Of a stretch of DNA of 64,000 nucleotides, positions 1 to 11,232 are shown piece by piece. Position 1 is the first letter of the stretch. Each line of letters opens with the position of its first letter. The DNA comes from Pisolithus tinctorius (Eukaryota > Basidiomycota > Agaricomycetes > Boletales > Pisolithaceae). Where the stretch lies: the NCBI GenBank assembly GCA_024663395.1, contig JANFAH010000065.1:62001-126000 (forward strand), read 5' to 3'. Position numbers and translations under genes: made by a program. Below the pieces are notes generated by a model that ran no database searches, was not told where the DNA came from, and worked only from the letters and a program-made list of their open reading frames with translations.

Positions 1-854
1 AAGTCCGGTCCTAGTCTGGCCTAGAAAACCTAACCCTGGCCTAGAGAACACAACTCCAGTCCTAGATAACCCAACTCAGGCCTAAGTAACTCAAGTCTGG
101 TCTTTTACCCCTATCTCTGGTCCATTCCAGCCCCCCAGCCTTGTGCTGCTCCACCCTGGTCCTCCCAGGTCCATGTCCAGGTCACCCAGACATAACTCTG
201 GTCTGTTTTCCATTGTTTGTACTATATTTAGTCTAGTCCCCTTTGCTGATCTTTGCTTACTGTACAAACCTGTGTCCAACTCTGGTTATGCTGGTCACCC
301 AGACTTTAACTATTAGTCTCAGCACAGCCTCCATGACTGTCCACACCTTGCTGATCCTCTCACTAATAGCTTATTCACAAGTCTGGCTTCATGTTCATTA
401 TCCTGGACTGGCCTCATGTATTTAACCCCTGTACATACTTTGTAGTACTGCAGTCAGAATATCAATTTAGTATTACCCTCAACTCTGTACTACACCCCAA
501 GTCCACTCTATAGCTAAGGCCAAGCCTTAAGCTATCCCCAGCCCCTGTCCCAGACCTCTCCCTGGTGCATAAGGGTACAGCACATAAGCTGAGACCAAGG
601 GAGGTAGATCCAACCCTGGACCAGCTTCCCCCTGTGTGCACCCCAAGACCAGTCAGTTTCCCATGCTACCAGTCTTGTTCCCATGCTCCTGGCCTTAAGT
701 CCAGTCCTCTGGACTTAGCCCCTGACCTCTGGCCTTAACTCTGGTCCAACTGGACTTGGCCCCTGTCTCCCAGCCTTGATTCTGGCCACCCAGACTCAGC
801 CCCTGTCACCTGGTCTTGAAGCCTGGTCACCTGAGGGTAAACCTGTACTTAACA
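1..854 (+). repeat. 5' LTR of element 0, missing its first bases
   Basis: It aligns by eye with 15180-15373 plus 18218-18871. A shared block starts at gtcctagtctggcctagaaa here and at 15189. The 3' end, cttaaca, is followed by the leader-like sequence described for the parent element. The matching right LTR begins TGTCATATCC at 15116, so roughly 65 bases of this LTR probably lie left of the window. Open frames here are short and follow the low-complexity composition, so none is called. Confidence 0.7.
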
Positions 855-1895
855 GTATATTCTGACTCACACTTGTGCAAGCCATTGCATCATGTCTAGG
901 TCCTGCTCTAGAGCCCCTACCCATGACCTTGCCCATTGGGACTCATCAGGCTGCCTCTCATCTGAGTCCAGAGCCCAACCCAGAGATCTCTGCTGAAGCA
1001 GAGAGGTAACCAGTGACCCTCAGTACTCTGCACACCCCCAGGTTGCATTACCTCTGACACTATGTCCTTAGTGGTCAAAACTTAATGCATCCATTCCCTT
1101 ACTCCCTGATCCCTGCCTGCCACTCATTTCTTCCTGACTCCAGACTGGCCATGTCAACCCCTGAGTTGGACTTACCATCTGGACTCACCACCAACCTGGA
1201 TTCATGCCTAACCCACTTCCAAGTCAGAATTACCCTCTGGACTTGCCTCTGAGCCAGCCTCAACAACCAGACTCACTTCTGTTAGCTCCCCCAAGCTACC
1301 TCTGACCCCTGGCTGGTCACCCTGGTCTTCACCACAGTCCTTACCTCAGTCATCCCAGTACCCTAGCCCAGCTGTCTTGGTCCAGTTCTACTGTACTGGA
1401 CACTGGGATCACATCACTCATTTGACCTCCTGACCCCCTGATATTGGTCTTTGGACCTCTGTGCACCTCTGATGCAACCCCCAGTCCTGGACTTGGCCAG
1501 TCCCAGCCCTCAACACCTTCCCTGTTCCCCATTGGCACTCAGTTTCAGCAGTTTTTGGGTCTGGTCTCCACCCTTGGCCTTTGCTACACCAGCCTTGGAG
1601 CCCTGGACCCCCTTTCCAGTCTCCGGACTGTCTGTTACTGGCCTGTCCAGCCTTTGGTTGGCTTGTCTGAAGCTGGTTTGCCACTTCTCTCAGCCTCCTG
1701 CCCTTCGTTACTGGCCATCCCAGCCCTGGTTTGATTCAGCCACCTCACCCAGACTTGTCTGGACCTGTCCTGGCTTTCCTCAGACCCTCCTATTCCTCTC
1801 AGACCCCTCCTGGGTCCCCTATCCCTTGTCCTGGTCCTGCACTAGTCACCTCAGCCTTGGGGTGGTGCTTGTCCTTTGGACTTGCACCAGATCTC
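855..1895. other. Element 0 internal DNA, left part; no gene seen
   Basis: About 1 kb of C/T-rich, CpG-poor sequence between the element 0 5' LTR and the target-site copy of E1. A leader-like stretch follows the LTR, with an ATG near 892 at the position where gag starts in element I, but the frame closes quickly and no gag motif follows. The longer plus-strand frames that run into E1's LTR (1451-2026 and 1731-2078) reflect the low-complexity composition. Confidence 0.55.
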
Positions 1896-1900
1896 AGCTC

Positions 1901-2341
1901 TGTTACATTTTGCCCCTGTTTTTCCTCTTTTCACTGTATGTTCACCTTGTGTTTGATCCATCGGACTGTTTTTCCTTTTCAAGCCATCTTCTCCTTGATC
2001 CAATGGCTCTCTATATCCACCACTAGCATTACTTGCTCAGGACATGTGTTGCCATTGTTCAACCAATGGCATAGATAGTGTGTTACATGCAGACACCTCA
2101 TGGTCCTTTTCCCTGTGGTATTTAGCCTGTCAGCTCAAGTCCTGGAAACCCAGACTTGAGCTGCTCAATCATATGCAGTTGTCCTCAGAACTTCACCCTC
2201 AGTGTCCCTTACCTGGACCACTCTTACCAGTGTTGCCCAAATCCTTCGTTGTTTACAAAGGTTACTGCAGCCATTGCTCAGTAGAAACCAATTGTCTGCA
2301 TTTGAGCTCTCCCTATGTCTTGACTCTGGTCGAGCATAACA
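1901..2341 (+). repeat. 5' LTR of E1 (441 bp)
   Basis: It begins TGTTACATTT and ends cgagcataaca. The same sequence recurs at 10091-12110 around the foldback insertion, and a reverse solo copy lies at 40589-41036. The preceding AGCTC is repeated after the 3' LTR. About 300 bp of leader (2342-2637) follow before gag, with no feature I can name. Confidence 0.93.
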
Positions 2342-2637
2342 AAAGCTCAGGTCTACCAGCCTTTGGCCAAATCAGTCACTGTTTAGTGCACCACCACAAA
2401 CCCCCGAAACAATCGATGTTGGGTGCCATTGTGACCCACTCATGAAGAATCATCATCTGATGAAGGACAGGAGAGTACCATCACAGACAACTCCTCCAAT
2501 GAACCCAAACAACTGGATAGAGGATTCACCTCAGGTATCTCTCAAACCTTTTCACTCAGTCTCTCACCTCACTTGGTACCCCCATTCAACTGGTACCTGC
2601 CACCACCTTCCCTGCACCCCTGCCCCCACCCCAGAAT

Positions 2638-3543
2638 ATGATGTCCAGTTCATCATCGAAGGCACCAACTGGCACTAATGCCATCAAAGCCACAGAACTG
2701 AAAATTGGTGCTCCATCTGATTTTGATGGAGACCAGAAGAATGCCATGAGTTGGCTGTACTCTGTACAGACCTATCTCTTGGTAAACAAAGAGATTTATG
2801 ACACTGACACCAAGAAAGTTGTCTACACCCTGTCATATATGAAGAAAGGTGTTGCCCATTCCTGGGTAGCTACCTTCCAGAAAACTTCCCTGGAAAAAAC
2901 ACCCCTGAGCTTCGGCTCCTTTGCCAATTTTATGAAAGACTTCAAGAATTCCTTCACATCCTCCAACACTGCTGGTACTGCAATCACCAAGTTATATACC
3001 ATGAAGCAAAAAGATTTGGTGGAACAATATATCACTGACTTCCGAACTGCTGCCACCGACTCTACCATCACAGAAGATGTCACTTTGATCAAGTTCTTTT
3101 CACAAGGACTCAAACCCTTCATTGCAAATTGTATCCACATGATGGAAACCACCCCTACTAAGATCACAGAGTGGTACACCCAGGCACAAGAGTTTGATGC
3201 AAAATGGAGGAAGGTAAACAAATTCTCTGGAAAGAAAGAGAAAAGAACATTCTACCCCAAGAACAATCTTACTGAAGAAAAAGATCCTAATGCCATGGAC
3301 ATGGATGGAGTGAGACTCTCCAAAGAAGAAAGAGACCAACACATCAAAGAAGGAAGATGTTTCAGCTGTGGAAATAAAGGACACCTCTCCTGAGAATGTC
3401 CTGACAAGGGAAAGACCCCCCAGAAAAAGGTCAAGAAAATCTGCAAAATTGTAGAGGTTGAGGAAAGCAATGATGAAGAAAAAGTCACTGGTCCTTCCAT
3501 TGCTTTAGTAAACATCACTAGAGCACTTGGAAAGGATTTTTAG
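2638..3543 (+). pseudogene. gag: E1 gag (capsid and zinc knuckle), one internal stop
   Basis: This frame encodes the structural Gag that packages element RNA. The first ATG of a tandem pair (2638) starts a frame with a retrotransposon capsid-like region (roughly residues 30-190) and a basic C-terminal part. A CCHC zinc knuckle follows, CFSCGNKGHLS then a TGA then ECPDKG. The TGA at 3391-3393 lies exactly where the knuckle needs an arginine (HLSRECP), consistent with CGA to TGA. The same frame continues to a TAG at 3541-3543, the likely natural Gag end. The protease frame is -1 relative to it and is open across this TAG, so frameshifting is possible but unproven. Confidence 0.85.
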
Positions 3544-6304
3544 AAGGGAACTCTGCATTGATGCCAGATGTTCCCCATGATAAGGACAGTTCTCTTTCTG
3601 TTGTGCCTGTACTGGTATCTTCTACCCCAGATTGTACTATGCAAATCCCTGTTACTCTTTATGCATCAGAAAGAACTGAAAAAGTCATCAAAACCACCAC
3701 CCTAGTTGATTCTGGAGCGGAAATATCCTGCATTGATTGGGGGTTTGTGCAAAAGCACTGAATCCCTACTCAATGACTAAAGAACCCATCCTCACCAAAA
3801 ATGCAGATGGAACTCAGAACTCCAAGGGAAAAATCCTGTTCTCCACCACCCTCTATTTCAAAATCAAAGGACTCATCCATCAGTCCTTCTTCCATGTTAT
3901 CAACTGTGGGACAGAAAACATGATCCTAGGTCTCCCTTGGCTCCAGGAAAACAATCCTGTCATCGACTGGAGGATGGGAACCCTCTCCATTGATGAGAAG
4001 ACTGACAGGTCTAAGGAACTAAGATGCAACATCTCCTGTGTTGCCATCAAAGAACCTACCATGAATCTTGTGTCCCCTGCTGAAAAGAAAGGGATAAACA
4101 AGTTCATGGATTATGAAGAACCTGAAGATGAAACCATCCAAGCACACTTCATGATGTCGGTTGGAAAACTCATTGAAGAAGCTAAGAAGATTAACCCCAA
4201 GAATAGTCTTCTTTGAAAGATTACTATGGCTACTGAGTTAGCCCAAGAAGAACACAAAAAGAAACCAAAAGCTGTCCTCCCCAAAAACTACAAGGATTAC
4301 ACCTCGGTTTTCAAGAAACCCTCTGATGGAGTTTTACCTCCATCACAACCCTATGACCATGCCATCAACCTTGTTGAGGACTTCATCTCCAAGGTGGCTA
4401 AGGTATACCCACTCTCCTCCTCCAAAAGAGAGTCCACAGAGAAGTTCATCAAAGAAAACCTCCAAGAGGGTAAAATTTGCCCCTTGAAGTCCCCTCAAGC
4501 TGCACCCTTCTTCTTTGTTGGAAAGAAAGATGGCTCCCTCCACCCCTGTCAAGACTACTGATATCTGAATAGGAATACAGTGAAGGATGCATACCCCCTT
4601 CCCCTCATCTCAGATCTCGTCAGTAAACTCAAGGGAGCATCCATCTTCACAAAAATGGATGTAAGGTCAGGATACAATAATGTCCAGGTCAAGGAAGGGG
4701 ACCAATGGAAAGCTGCGTTCATTACACATAAAGGACTCTTCAAACCGATGGTTATGTTCTTTGGGCTGTGCAACTCCCCTGCCACCTTCCAGCGATTCAT
4801 GAACGACTCCTTCCAAGATATGATCGCCAAAGGATGGCTGGTCGTCTACATGGATGACCTCCTTATCTTTTCCACCAACCCTGAAGAACACAAATGAAGA
4901 ACTCATTGTGTTCTTGAACAAATGAAGGAGCTGTCACTCCCTCTCAAATTAGAAAAATGCCATTTTGATCTGACTGAGGTGGAATACCTTGGAATGATCA
5001 TCAAAGAAAATACTGTTGCCATGGACCCTGTTAAGGTCCAGGGAATTGCAGAATGGCCTGTCCCAAAGAAAGTTAAAGATGTGTGATCCTTTCTAGGATT
5101 CACAAATTTCTATCGAAGATTTGTCCCATACTACTCAGACATCGCCCACCCCCTGATCGACCTCACCAAGAAAATGACTACCTGGGAATGGTCAAAGAAA
5201 TGCCAGAATGCCTTTGAACTCCTGAAAAGGATCTTCATGGCACAACCAACCCTCTGAATGCCTGACACCTCTCACCCTTTCACAATAACAACTGATGTGT
5301 CAAAATACACAATGGGAGGCATTCTCCTCCAGGAGGATTCCAATGGCCAGTGGCAACCTTGTGCATTCATCTCTCAATCGTTTAACCCCACAGAAAGAAA
5401 TTACAACATCTACAATAGAGAACTGCTAGGGGTTATCCAAGGTTTAAAGTCCTGGAGGCATTACCTCCATGGGTCGCCATTCCCAGTCAAGGTCTTTACT
5501 GACCACAAAAATTTGACCTACTTCAAGGCACCCCAGAACTTAAATTGTCGCCAAGCCCACTGGCTTCTTGACCTCACAGACTTTGATCTGCAACTTGAAC
5601 ATGTCCCAGGCAAAGACCTGGCTGCACCTGATGCACTCTCCTGACGACCTGACCACATCCCTGACAATGATGAAGACAACAAAGGAGTCATGCTCCTTCC
5701 ACCAACCTTGTTTGTTAACCTCATCGACACCAACCTTACTCAGAAGGTCATGTCCTCATCCATGAAAGACCCTGTTGTTCAGATGGCACTTTGTGCCATA
5801 GAAAATGTTGACATGCCACTCCCTTTCAAATCCCACCTTTCTGATTAGCGATTTGACCATGGAGTGCTGCCATACAAAGACTGGATTTACATCCCAGATG
5901 ACCCTTCCCTCCAACGAACTGTCATGTCCAACCACCATGACCACCCCTCCGCTGGACACCCTGGAGTCTTGAAAACCCAACAACTCATTTCCTCTGAGTT
6001 CTGGTGGCCCAGACTTGTGTCCTTTGTCCAGAAATATGTAGAAGGCTGTGCTACATGCCAGCAGAACAAAGTGAATACCCACCCAATGATGCCACCCCTC
6101 ACACCCATCCCCTCGACCTCAACCCGCCCCTTCCAACAGATCTCCTGTGATTTGGTTACCAACCTTCCCCTTTCTAAAGGATACGATTCCCTTTTGGTCA
6201 TGGTAGACCATGGGCTTACAAAGGGGGTAATTTTAACACCCATGAAGAAAACTGCCTCCACTGCTGACATTGTGGCACTCTTCTTCAAGAAAGTCTACTC
6301 CCAT

Positions 6305-8114
6305 TGTGAGTCAAAGTGAGGTTCAGTGGTGGAAACTGACCAAAACCAACACAAAAGACAATGAAAGCGAGTGGTGGTGTGCCTAAGCGGTACCTAGATG
6401 GTGGGACCTGTTCTTTGAAGGGGTTTTTGTGAGCTACAACACTCAAAGACGAGTGCTGAGGGTTGGGGGTGCTCCTGACGAAGAGGGAGCAAGAATGCAA
6501 TAGGAAGTGATAGGGTAGACTGCTGTTAGCCTACAGAAGGATGGATGGTGACTTAATTCAATGTCCTGAGCTGCACTGAGCTCAGGGAGGACTTGGAGCG
6601 AAGCTGATTGATGATAGATGATTATAAGCGAAGCAGACGATAGCTAGACCCTTAATAAAGTCTCAACTATTGAAACTGATGAATGATTCACTGAGTGATA
6701 AAATGCGAGCAAGAGGGGCTCTCTGATGTCTTCTTCTTATTCAGCTATCTAAGTACAGTGATTTATATACAGTACAGGGGCATTGCCTATGGAAAACAAG
6801 GTGCAAACACTTGGTAAGTGATTAGTAACTGATGAATAAGGAATGTAAGCAATGGGTAATCATCTTAGAAAGCATTGGTAAGCACTGGTAAGGATAAGTA
6901 AGCCAAAAAGCGAAGAATCAGTAAGCAAAGTCAAAAGATTGGTAGGTATTGGCAATAGGTGAGTCAAGGACAGTCAGAATGTCAAAGTATGAGTCAAGTA
7001 ATGTCAGGAACTGGGAAAGTGCACTGGAATCGCATTAGGGGGAGGCTGCGCATGTCACATCTTGAAGAGATTGCTTCTAGGCCAAAGTAGGATGACAGAG
7101 AGGCAGCGCCGATCTGATACTGATACAGTACATCCAAAAGTGGACAGGGTGAGTCAGATGCCAACAGGGGTCAAGCTTCGGGGGTCTGTGGGGTGACAGG
7201 AGCATAGGGGATCACAACTTTCCCCCCCAAACCATCCTCTCAGTGAAGCAAATAAAAACTTCATGAATGAGGCTCTGTTGGAAGAGAGGGTGAAGGGGGA
7301 GTGTCTTCTGCTGTATCTTGCAATAAGGACGCAAGATGTGCATCATACTCATCATGGATGCGATCAGGGAGAGTGGAGAACAGTAGATTATACTGTAGCT
7401 GTCGCAATTTTGGAAGAACGACAGATGAGACTGGTATACAGACATTGCAGGGAGCAGGGAGGAAGGATCCATATGCTTCTTGGACTGGAGAGACTGAAAC
7501 GACCACATAAGACCTTTCCAAGCGAATGACAAACCTGAGGTGACCAAAGAACATCCTCCTAGAGGTCATACTGACAAAAAGAATGCGCTGTCCAAGCTGG
7601 ATGGGCTGGGAGGGGGCAGATGAGGATGGGATGTACCAGGATGCTTCAGGACAAAAGCTGGTAGGAACTCCTGGTAGATATACATAGCCATGGTCCCTAG
7701 CAAAGGGGACAAGTGAAATGATTGATGTGGACGCAGCCATATCAGAAGAATTAGCGAAATGAGCGTCTTTTGGAGGGAGTGCTTTAGAAACATGTGGAGT
7801 GCACAAATCCTTTCCAATTTTAAAAGGTAGGATCGTGTGGCCGAGCACTACAAGCGAGTGTGGGAATGGTTTCGGTATCTGCAGAAATGCTGGAGATATG
7901 TCGAAAACCAGAATGCTGTACATGGGTGCTTAAGAATTTTAACCAGCGCTTAACTTGCTCCCTTTCTTTTTCTTTGGCATTGACGAGTCGTTCCTGTGCG
8001 AGGGATGACTGCTGACATTTCTGGCTGTCCTTCTTTGCATGAGAGCTATGGTCTTCATCTCCATTCATCAGCTATATCCATGTCCACCTCACCAAACACC
8101 TTTGGTGTGTGACA
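6305..8114 (-). mobile_element. 1.8-kb LTR-like element, copy A, inserted in E1 integrase
   Basis: Read on the minus strand it starts TGTCACACACCAAA and ends TGACTCACA. It is flanked by a perfect 4-bp duplication CCAT (6301-6304 and 8115-8118), and removing it rejoins the integrase frame. Copies B, C and D share its ends, length (about 1.8-1.88 kb) and a 159-codon frame. TG...CA ends together with the TATA box seen in C and D suggest a solo LTR, but no copy in this window has an internal coding region attached. Copy A is the most diverged of the four. Confidence 0.85.
7261..7740 (-). CDS. 159-aa ORF of unknown function in LTR-like copy A
   Basis: I do not recognise this protein. The ATG at 7740 (MAASTS) is chosen because all four family copies have it and all run exactly 480 bp from it to a shared stop. 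Conserved stretches include GYVYLPG, QLGQR, VSMTSRR, RLERSYVV, EAYGSFLPAPC and a Pro-rich acidic tail ending EPHS. No signal peptide, membrane segment or catalytic motif stands out. In this copy an indel just upstream leaves the frame open for a further 61 codons (from 7923); the other three copies lack that continuity, so the extension is probably not part of the gene. Confidence 0.6.
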   Translation of the reverse strand: MAASTSIISLVPFARDHGYVYLPGVPTSFCPEASWYIPSSSAPSQPIQLGQRILFVSMTSRRMFFGHLRFVIRLERSYVVVSVSPVQEAYGSFLPAPCNVCIPVSSVVLPKLRQLQYNLLFSTLPDRIHDEYDAHLASLLQDTAEDTPPSPSLPTEPHS

Positions 8115-8220
8115 CCATTTCAGGCTGTATGACAAAATCATATCTGACTGAGGCCCTCAGTTCACCTCCACATTTGCTAAAGAACTTACTTCCCTTCTTG
8201 GATACTTCCTTGCCCTGTCA

Positions 8221-10053
8221 ATGGCATATCACCCTCAGACTGACAGAGAAATGGAACATGTAAACCAAGAGGTTGAAACATACCTGCAAATCTTCTGTCA
8301 AAATGACCCTGCCTCATGGGTGGATAACCTCCCTATGGCTGAATTCATGCATAACCACCACCCTCATTCTGTCACTCATCAATCGCTGTTCTACCTCATG
8401 TATGGATATGAACTGAAGCCCCTTCTGTCCCTTATTGTGGAAACCCATCTTCCTGCCACTGAGTCCAGACTCAAGGAACTCCAAAAGGCTAGAGAGGAAG
8501 CCCTCATGGCACATGATCTAGCCAGAAAGACTATGAAAGACCACTCATCATGCCCCTTCACCCTGTTCCAGAAAGGTGATAAGGTTTGGCTAGAAGCACA
8601 AAATTTGAAATGTTCCTACAAAAACAGAAAGATTGCCCCTAAACAAGAAGGACCCTTCTCTATTTCTGAAGTTCTATCTCCAATCACCTACCACCTCTCA
8701 ATTCCCACTCGATGGAAGATCCATGGCATCTTCCATGCTTCCCTTTTATTGCCATACCACAAGAATGATGTTCATGGCCCAAACTTCCCAGCTCCACCAC
8801 CTGACCTAGTCAATGAGGAAGAAGAATACAAAGTCGAGGCAATAGTTGGCCATGAAAGGTCTGGCTGTGGCCACACCTTTTTAATCAAATGGAAGGGTTA
8901 TCCTTCATCCGAAAACTCATGGCAAAAAGGAGCACACCTTGAACACATGGATGATATGCTCTCCACATATAAAAAATGCTTCCCCAAGGACTTCCCTCCT
9001 CAGAAACAACCCACTCGACATTCCACTTGTACTGTCAGAAACATCTCTCTTGAAATGCCTCCCCGCTGCTACACTTACCCTCGCAAACCCTCTTGTCACT
9101 ACACCCCCTTCGCTTGCTGTCAGAGGCAGCCTGCCAGCGATCAGATGATCACCTCCTATCACCTCTTCGTTGCCGACCCTGCCATCATTGGTACTGTCTA
9201 TCACAAGGTCGATGAAAATTCCCCTCTTGATCTGGTATACCATGCTACTATCCAAGCCCTTTGGCTTGAGGAGTTGTCTCACTACATCCATCAACAGAAC
9301 CCCCTTCTATCCCCCGCATGCACCATCCTGAATGAGATCACACATGAGCAGGTCCCTCTACTCCTCAGACTTTTTGACATCCTTGGAGGCACTGACCTCA
9401 TCTACAATGTTCATCAATACCCTATGCTGATCACCCCTCCCCCTCCTGGGTCTAGAAGAACCTCAACTGCAACCTCCCCTCTGGTTTCCTCTGTGTCATC
9501 CTCTCCTCCAGCATCATTGCCATCCTCCCACTCTTCTTGCTCTCTTCAAAGAGCTGACAGACCTCACACCTGCTGCCTGTCAGGCCCCAACCTGCAACCC
9601 TGCAAGTCCCATGACTCTCCCTCTGAAGTTGATCCTGAGACTGCCTTTGGTGTCTCCAGAGCAGAACTTGACTACACCCTGAATGTCGTTGAGACCCTTG
9701 CCCAGTTACCACCATCTCCTGTGCTGAATGCACTTGCTGAGGCAGATCGCCCTCTTACCCCATCTGATCCATGCTATTGTCAAGCATGCTACATTTGTCA
9801 CCATCTTGGGCATATTCATGTCAACTGTGGACTCTATGAATGTCCTCTTTGTCATGCCACTCGTCCCAGGCATACCCAGGCCCAATGCCCATCTATACAC
9901 CCTTGCCACCCCCTACAAGAAAGAATTGCCACCCCTGGTGTGGTAGATGATTGTACCCTCATTGGGAGCAAGGACAAGGATCTATATGACAATAACTTTG
10001 ACTTTGATGACTCTGCCATTAGCAACATGACTGGGGAGCCTTATGGAGAGTAG
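8221..10053 (+). CDS. pol: E1 integrase C-terminus, chromodomain and long C-terminal extension (open part of pol)
   Basis: This is the longest intact stretch of E1 pol, 610 codons, listed separately because its tail is unusual. It opens in the integrase core (MAYHPQTDREMEHVNQEVET, holding the catalytic Glu region), then GPFSISEV and HGIFHASLL of the integrase C-terminus. A chromodomain follows at about residues 203-255 (YKVEAIVGHERSG ... FLIKWKGYPSSENSW). Chromodomain gypsy elements normally end soon after, but here about 350 more residues follow. They include a Pro/Ser-rich linker and a Cys/His cluster near residues 517-560 (CYCQACYICHHLGHIHVNCG ... CPLCHATRPRHTQAQCP) resembling two zinc knuckles. 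The start given is only where the frame opens after the last stop; the real protein began far upstream. Confidence 0.8.
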   Translation: MAYHPQTDREMEHVNQEVETYLQIFCQNDPASWVDNLPMAEFMHNHHPHSVTHQSLFYLMYGYELKPLLSLIVETHLPATESRLKELQKAREEALMAHDLARKTMKDHSSCPFTLFQKGDKVWLEAQNLKCSYKNRKIAPKQEGPFSISEVLSPITYHLSIPTRWKIHGIFHASLLLPYHKNDVHGPNFPAPPPDLVNEEEEYKVEAIVGHERSGCGHTFLIKWKGYPSSENSWQKGAHLEHMDDMLSTYKKCFPKDFPPQKQPTRHSTCTVRNISLEMPPRCYTYPRKPSCHYTPFACCQRQPASDQMITSYHLFVADPAIIGTVYHKVDENSPLDLVYHATIQALWLEELSHYIHQQNPLLSPACTILNEITHEQVPLLLRLFDILGGTDLIYNVHQYPMLITPPPPGSRRTSTATSPLVSSVSSSPPASLPSSHSSCSLQRADRPHTCCLSGPNLQPCKSHDSPSEVDPETAFGVSRAELDYTLNVVETLAQLPPSPVLNALAEADRPLTPSDPCYCQACYICHHLGHIHVNCGLYECPLCHATRPRHTQAQCPSIHPCHPLQERIATPGVVDDCTLIGSKDKDLYDNNFDFDDSAISNMTGEPYGE

Positions 10054-10297
10054 TTGAAGTCAGGGACTTCAATGCTTAGAAAGGGGGTAATGTTATGTTT
10101 TGCCCCTGTTTTTCCTCTTTTCACTGTATGTTCACCTTGTGTTTGATCCATTGGACCATTTTTCCTTTTCAAGCCATCTTCTCCTTGATCCAATGGCTCT
10201 CTATATCCACCACTAGCATTACTTGCTCAGGACATGTGTTGCCATTGTTCAACCAATGGCATAGATAGCTCGTTACATGTGGACACCTCATGGTCTA

Positions 10298-10940
10298 CAG
10301 TGGCTCACAAAATTGTCCCAATGTTTGCATGTTTTTCATTAATCATGGTGTAGCAAGTGGACTATCATTATTGAGTCCAAAGTGTTGGTGGATGGATCAA
10401 AGCAGCTGGTCATGGCTCTCTGAAAAGCCATATTACATAATATTTGAGTAGAAACTGATGACAGCATACCCAAATGAAAATGAGAGCTGATTGGGACAAT
10501 TATGTAACTTTGTGATATACTGGGGATGTAGTCCATGGGAACACATATAAAACATGGTGAGATGCTCACCAATGCTTACATAATGTATCACATGGTCTAC
10601 TGAATGATTTGTCAACAAACAAACAATGCCAAACAGTGATTTTGCACCACTAAACCTCCTCACTGTAACACAAGTCAAGAAGTGACCATTCTGGCTCATC
10701 AGGGACATTCTCTCAGGGCAACCTCAGCAAATGCTGGTGTACACTATAGTATGATCAATAGAATATGCTATCAGCACCATTGGTCTCCTCAGAAACCTGC
10801 TGGCAGTCATCTCCTGCACTGTATCCCCACCAAAGCCCCATGTGTCCTGGGACTAATCAGTACTGTGAGAGCTGAGAATGATGTGGAGGTCCAATCTGGC
10901 ATTCATCCTATCATGAACAAACCAATCACCCATTAACTAG
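10298..10940 (+). repeat. Left arm of the foldback inverted repeat
   Basis: It is the reverse complement of 11233-11874 with very few differences. It contains the start of a Tc1-like transposase frame (ATG at 10682) running inward. The frame on the opposite strand (10433-10708) is a shadow. Confidence 0.85.
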
Positions 10941-11232
10941 TGCATTTCTGTGAAGGGGAAACTGGTATGGAGGTCAGGGTGAAGCTAAACCCTCTCTCAC
11001 TCCAGGTACCATGAGAGGGATATGCTACTGAGCTACCAGGTTGCACATTCCTGGCCTTCTATCTGGCACTGGATATTTCCTTTAGTCTTATATGACCAAA
11101 TAACTCCTTCCCAGTGATCCCCAGTTCAGCTCAGAGTACAGTCTGGCCAACCCTCCCATGATACTGGGAGTGCCCAGAAGGGTTGTGCGTCACCTGAGCC
11201 TTCAGGCAGGCTTTTGTTCAGCTGTGATGTAG

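Larger units (their letters stand above)
3544..10053 (+). pseudogene. pol: E1 pol: protease, RT, RNase H, integrase, chromodomain; inactivated
   Basis: Protease: LVDSGAEISCID near 3700-3735, then ILGLPWLQENNPVIDW near 3930-3970; a one-base frameshift lies near 3755. RT: conserved block from 4220, with VVYMDDLLIF (YMDD type) at about 4843-4872. RNase H follows 5258 (TTDVSKYTMGGIL, YNRELLGVIQGLK). The integrase HHCC finger is at 5927-6066 (HHDHPSAGHPGV ... CATCQQ). TGA stops occur after HPCQDY, PEEHK, KKVKDV, AQPTL and PDALS, each where related Pol proteins have arginine; one TAG precedes RFDHG. Insert A splits the integrase at 6304/8119, and the second catalytic motif (IISD then TGA then GPQF) lies just right of it. 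The downstream part stays open to 10053. Confidence 0.88.

Noticed and set aside
1451..2026. A 191-codon plus-strand frame
   Set aside because: It runs from element 0 interior into the E1 LTR, crossing an insertion boundary, and is Leu/Pro/Ser low complexity.
3530..3563. A possible -1 frameshift site in E1 (ttt tag with pol in -1)
   Set aside because: Only a P-site slip would work, I saw no clear downstream stem, and CpG decay makes the original sequence uncertain.
10433..10708. Duplicate 91-codon frames at 10433-10708 (minus) and 11464-11739 (plus)
   Set aside because: They are antisense to the transposase N-terminal frame in the two arms of the foldback element; duplication follows from the inverted repeat.
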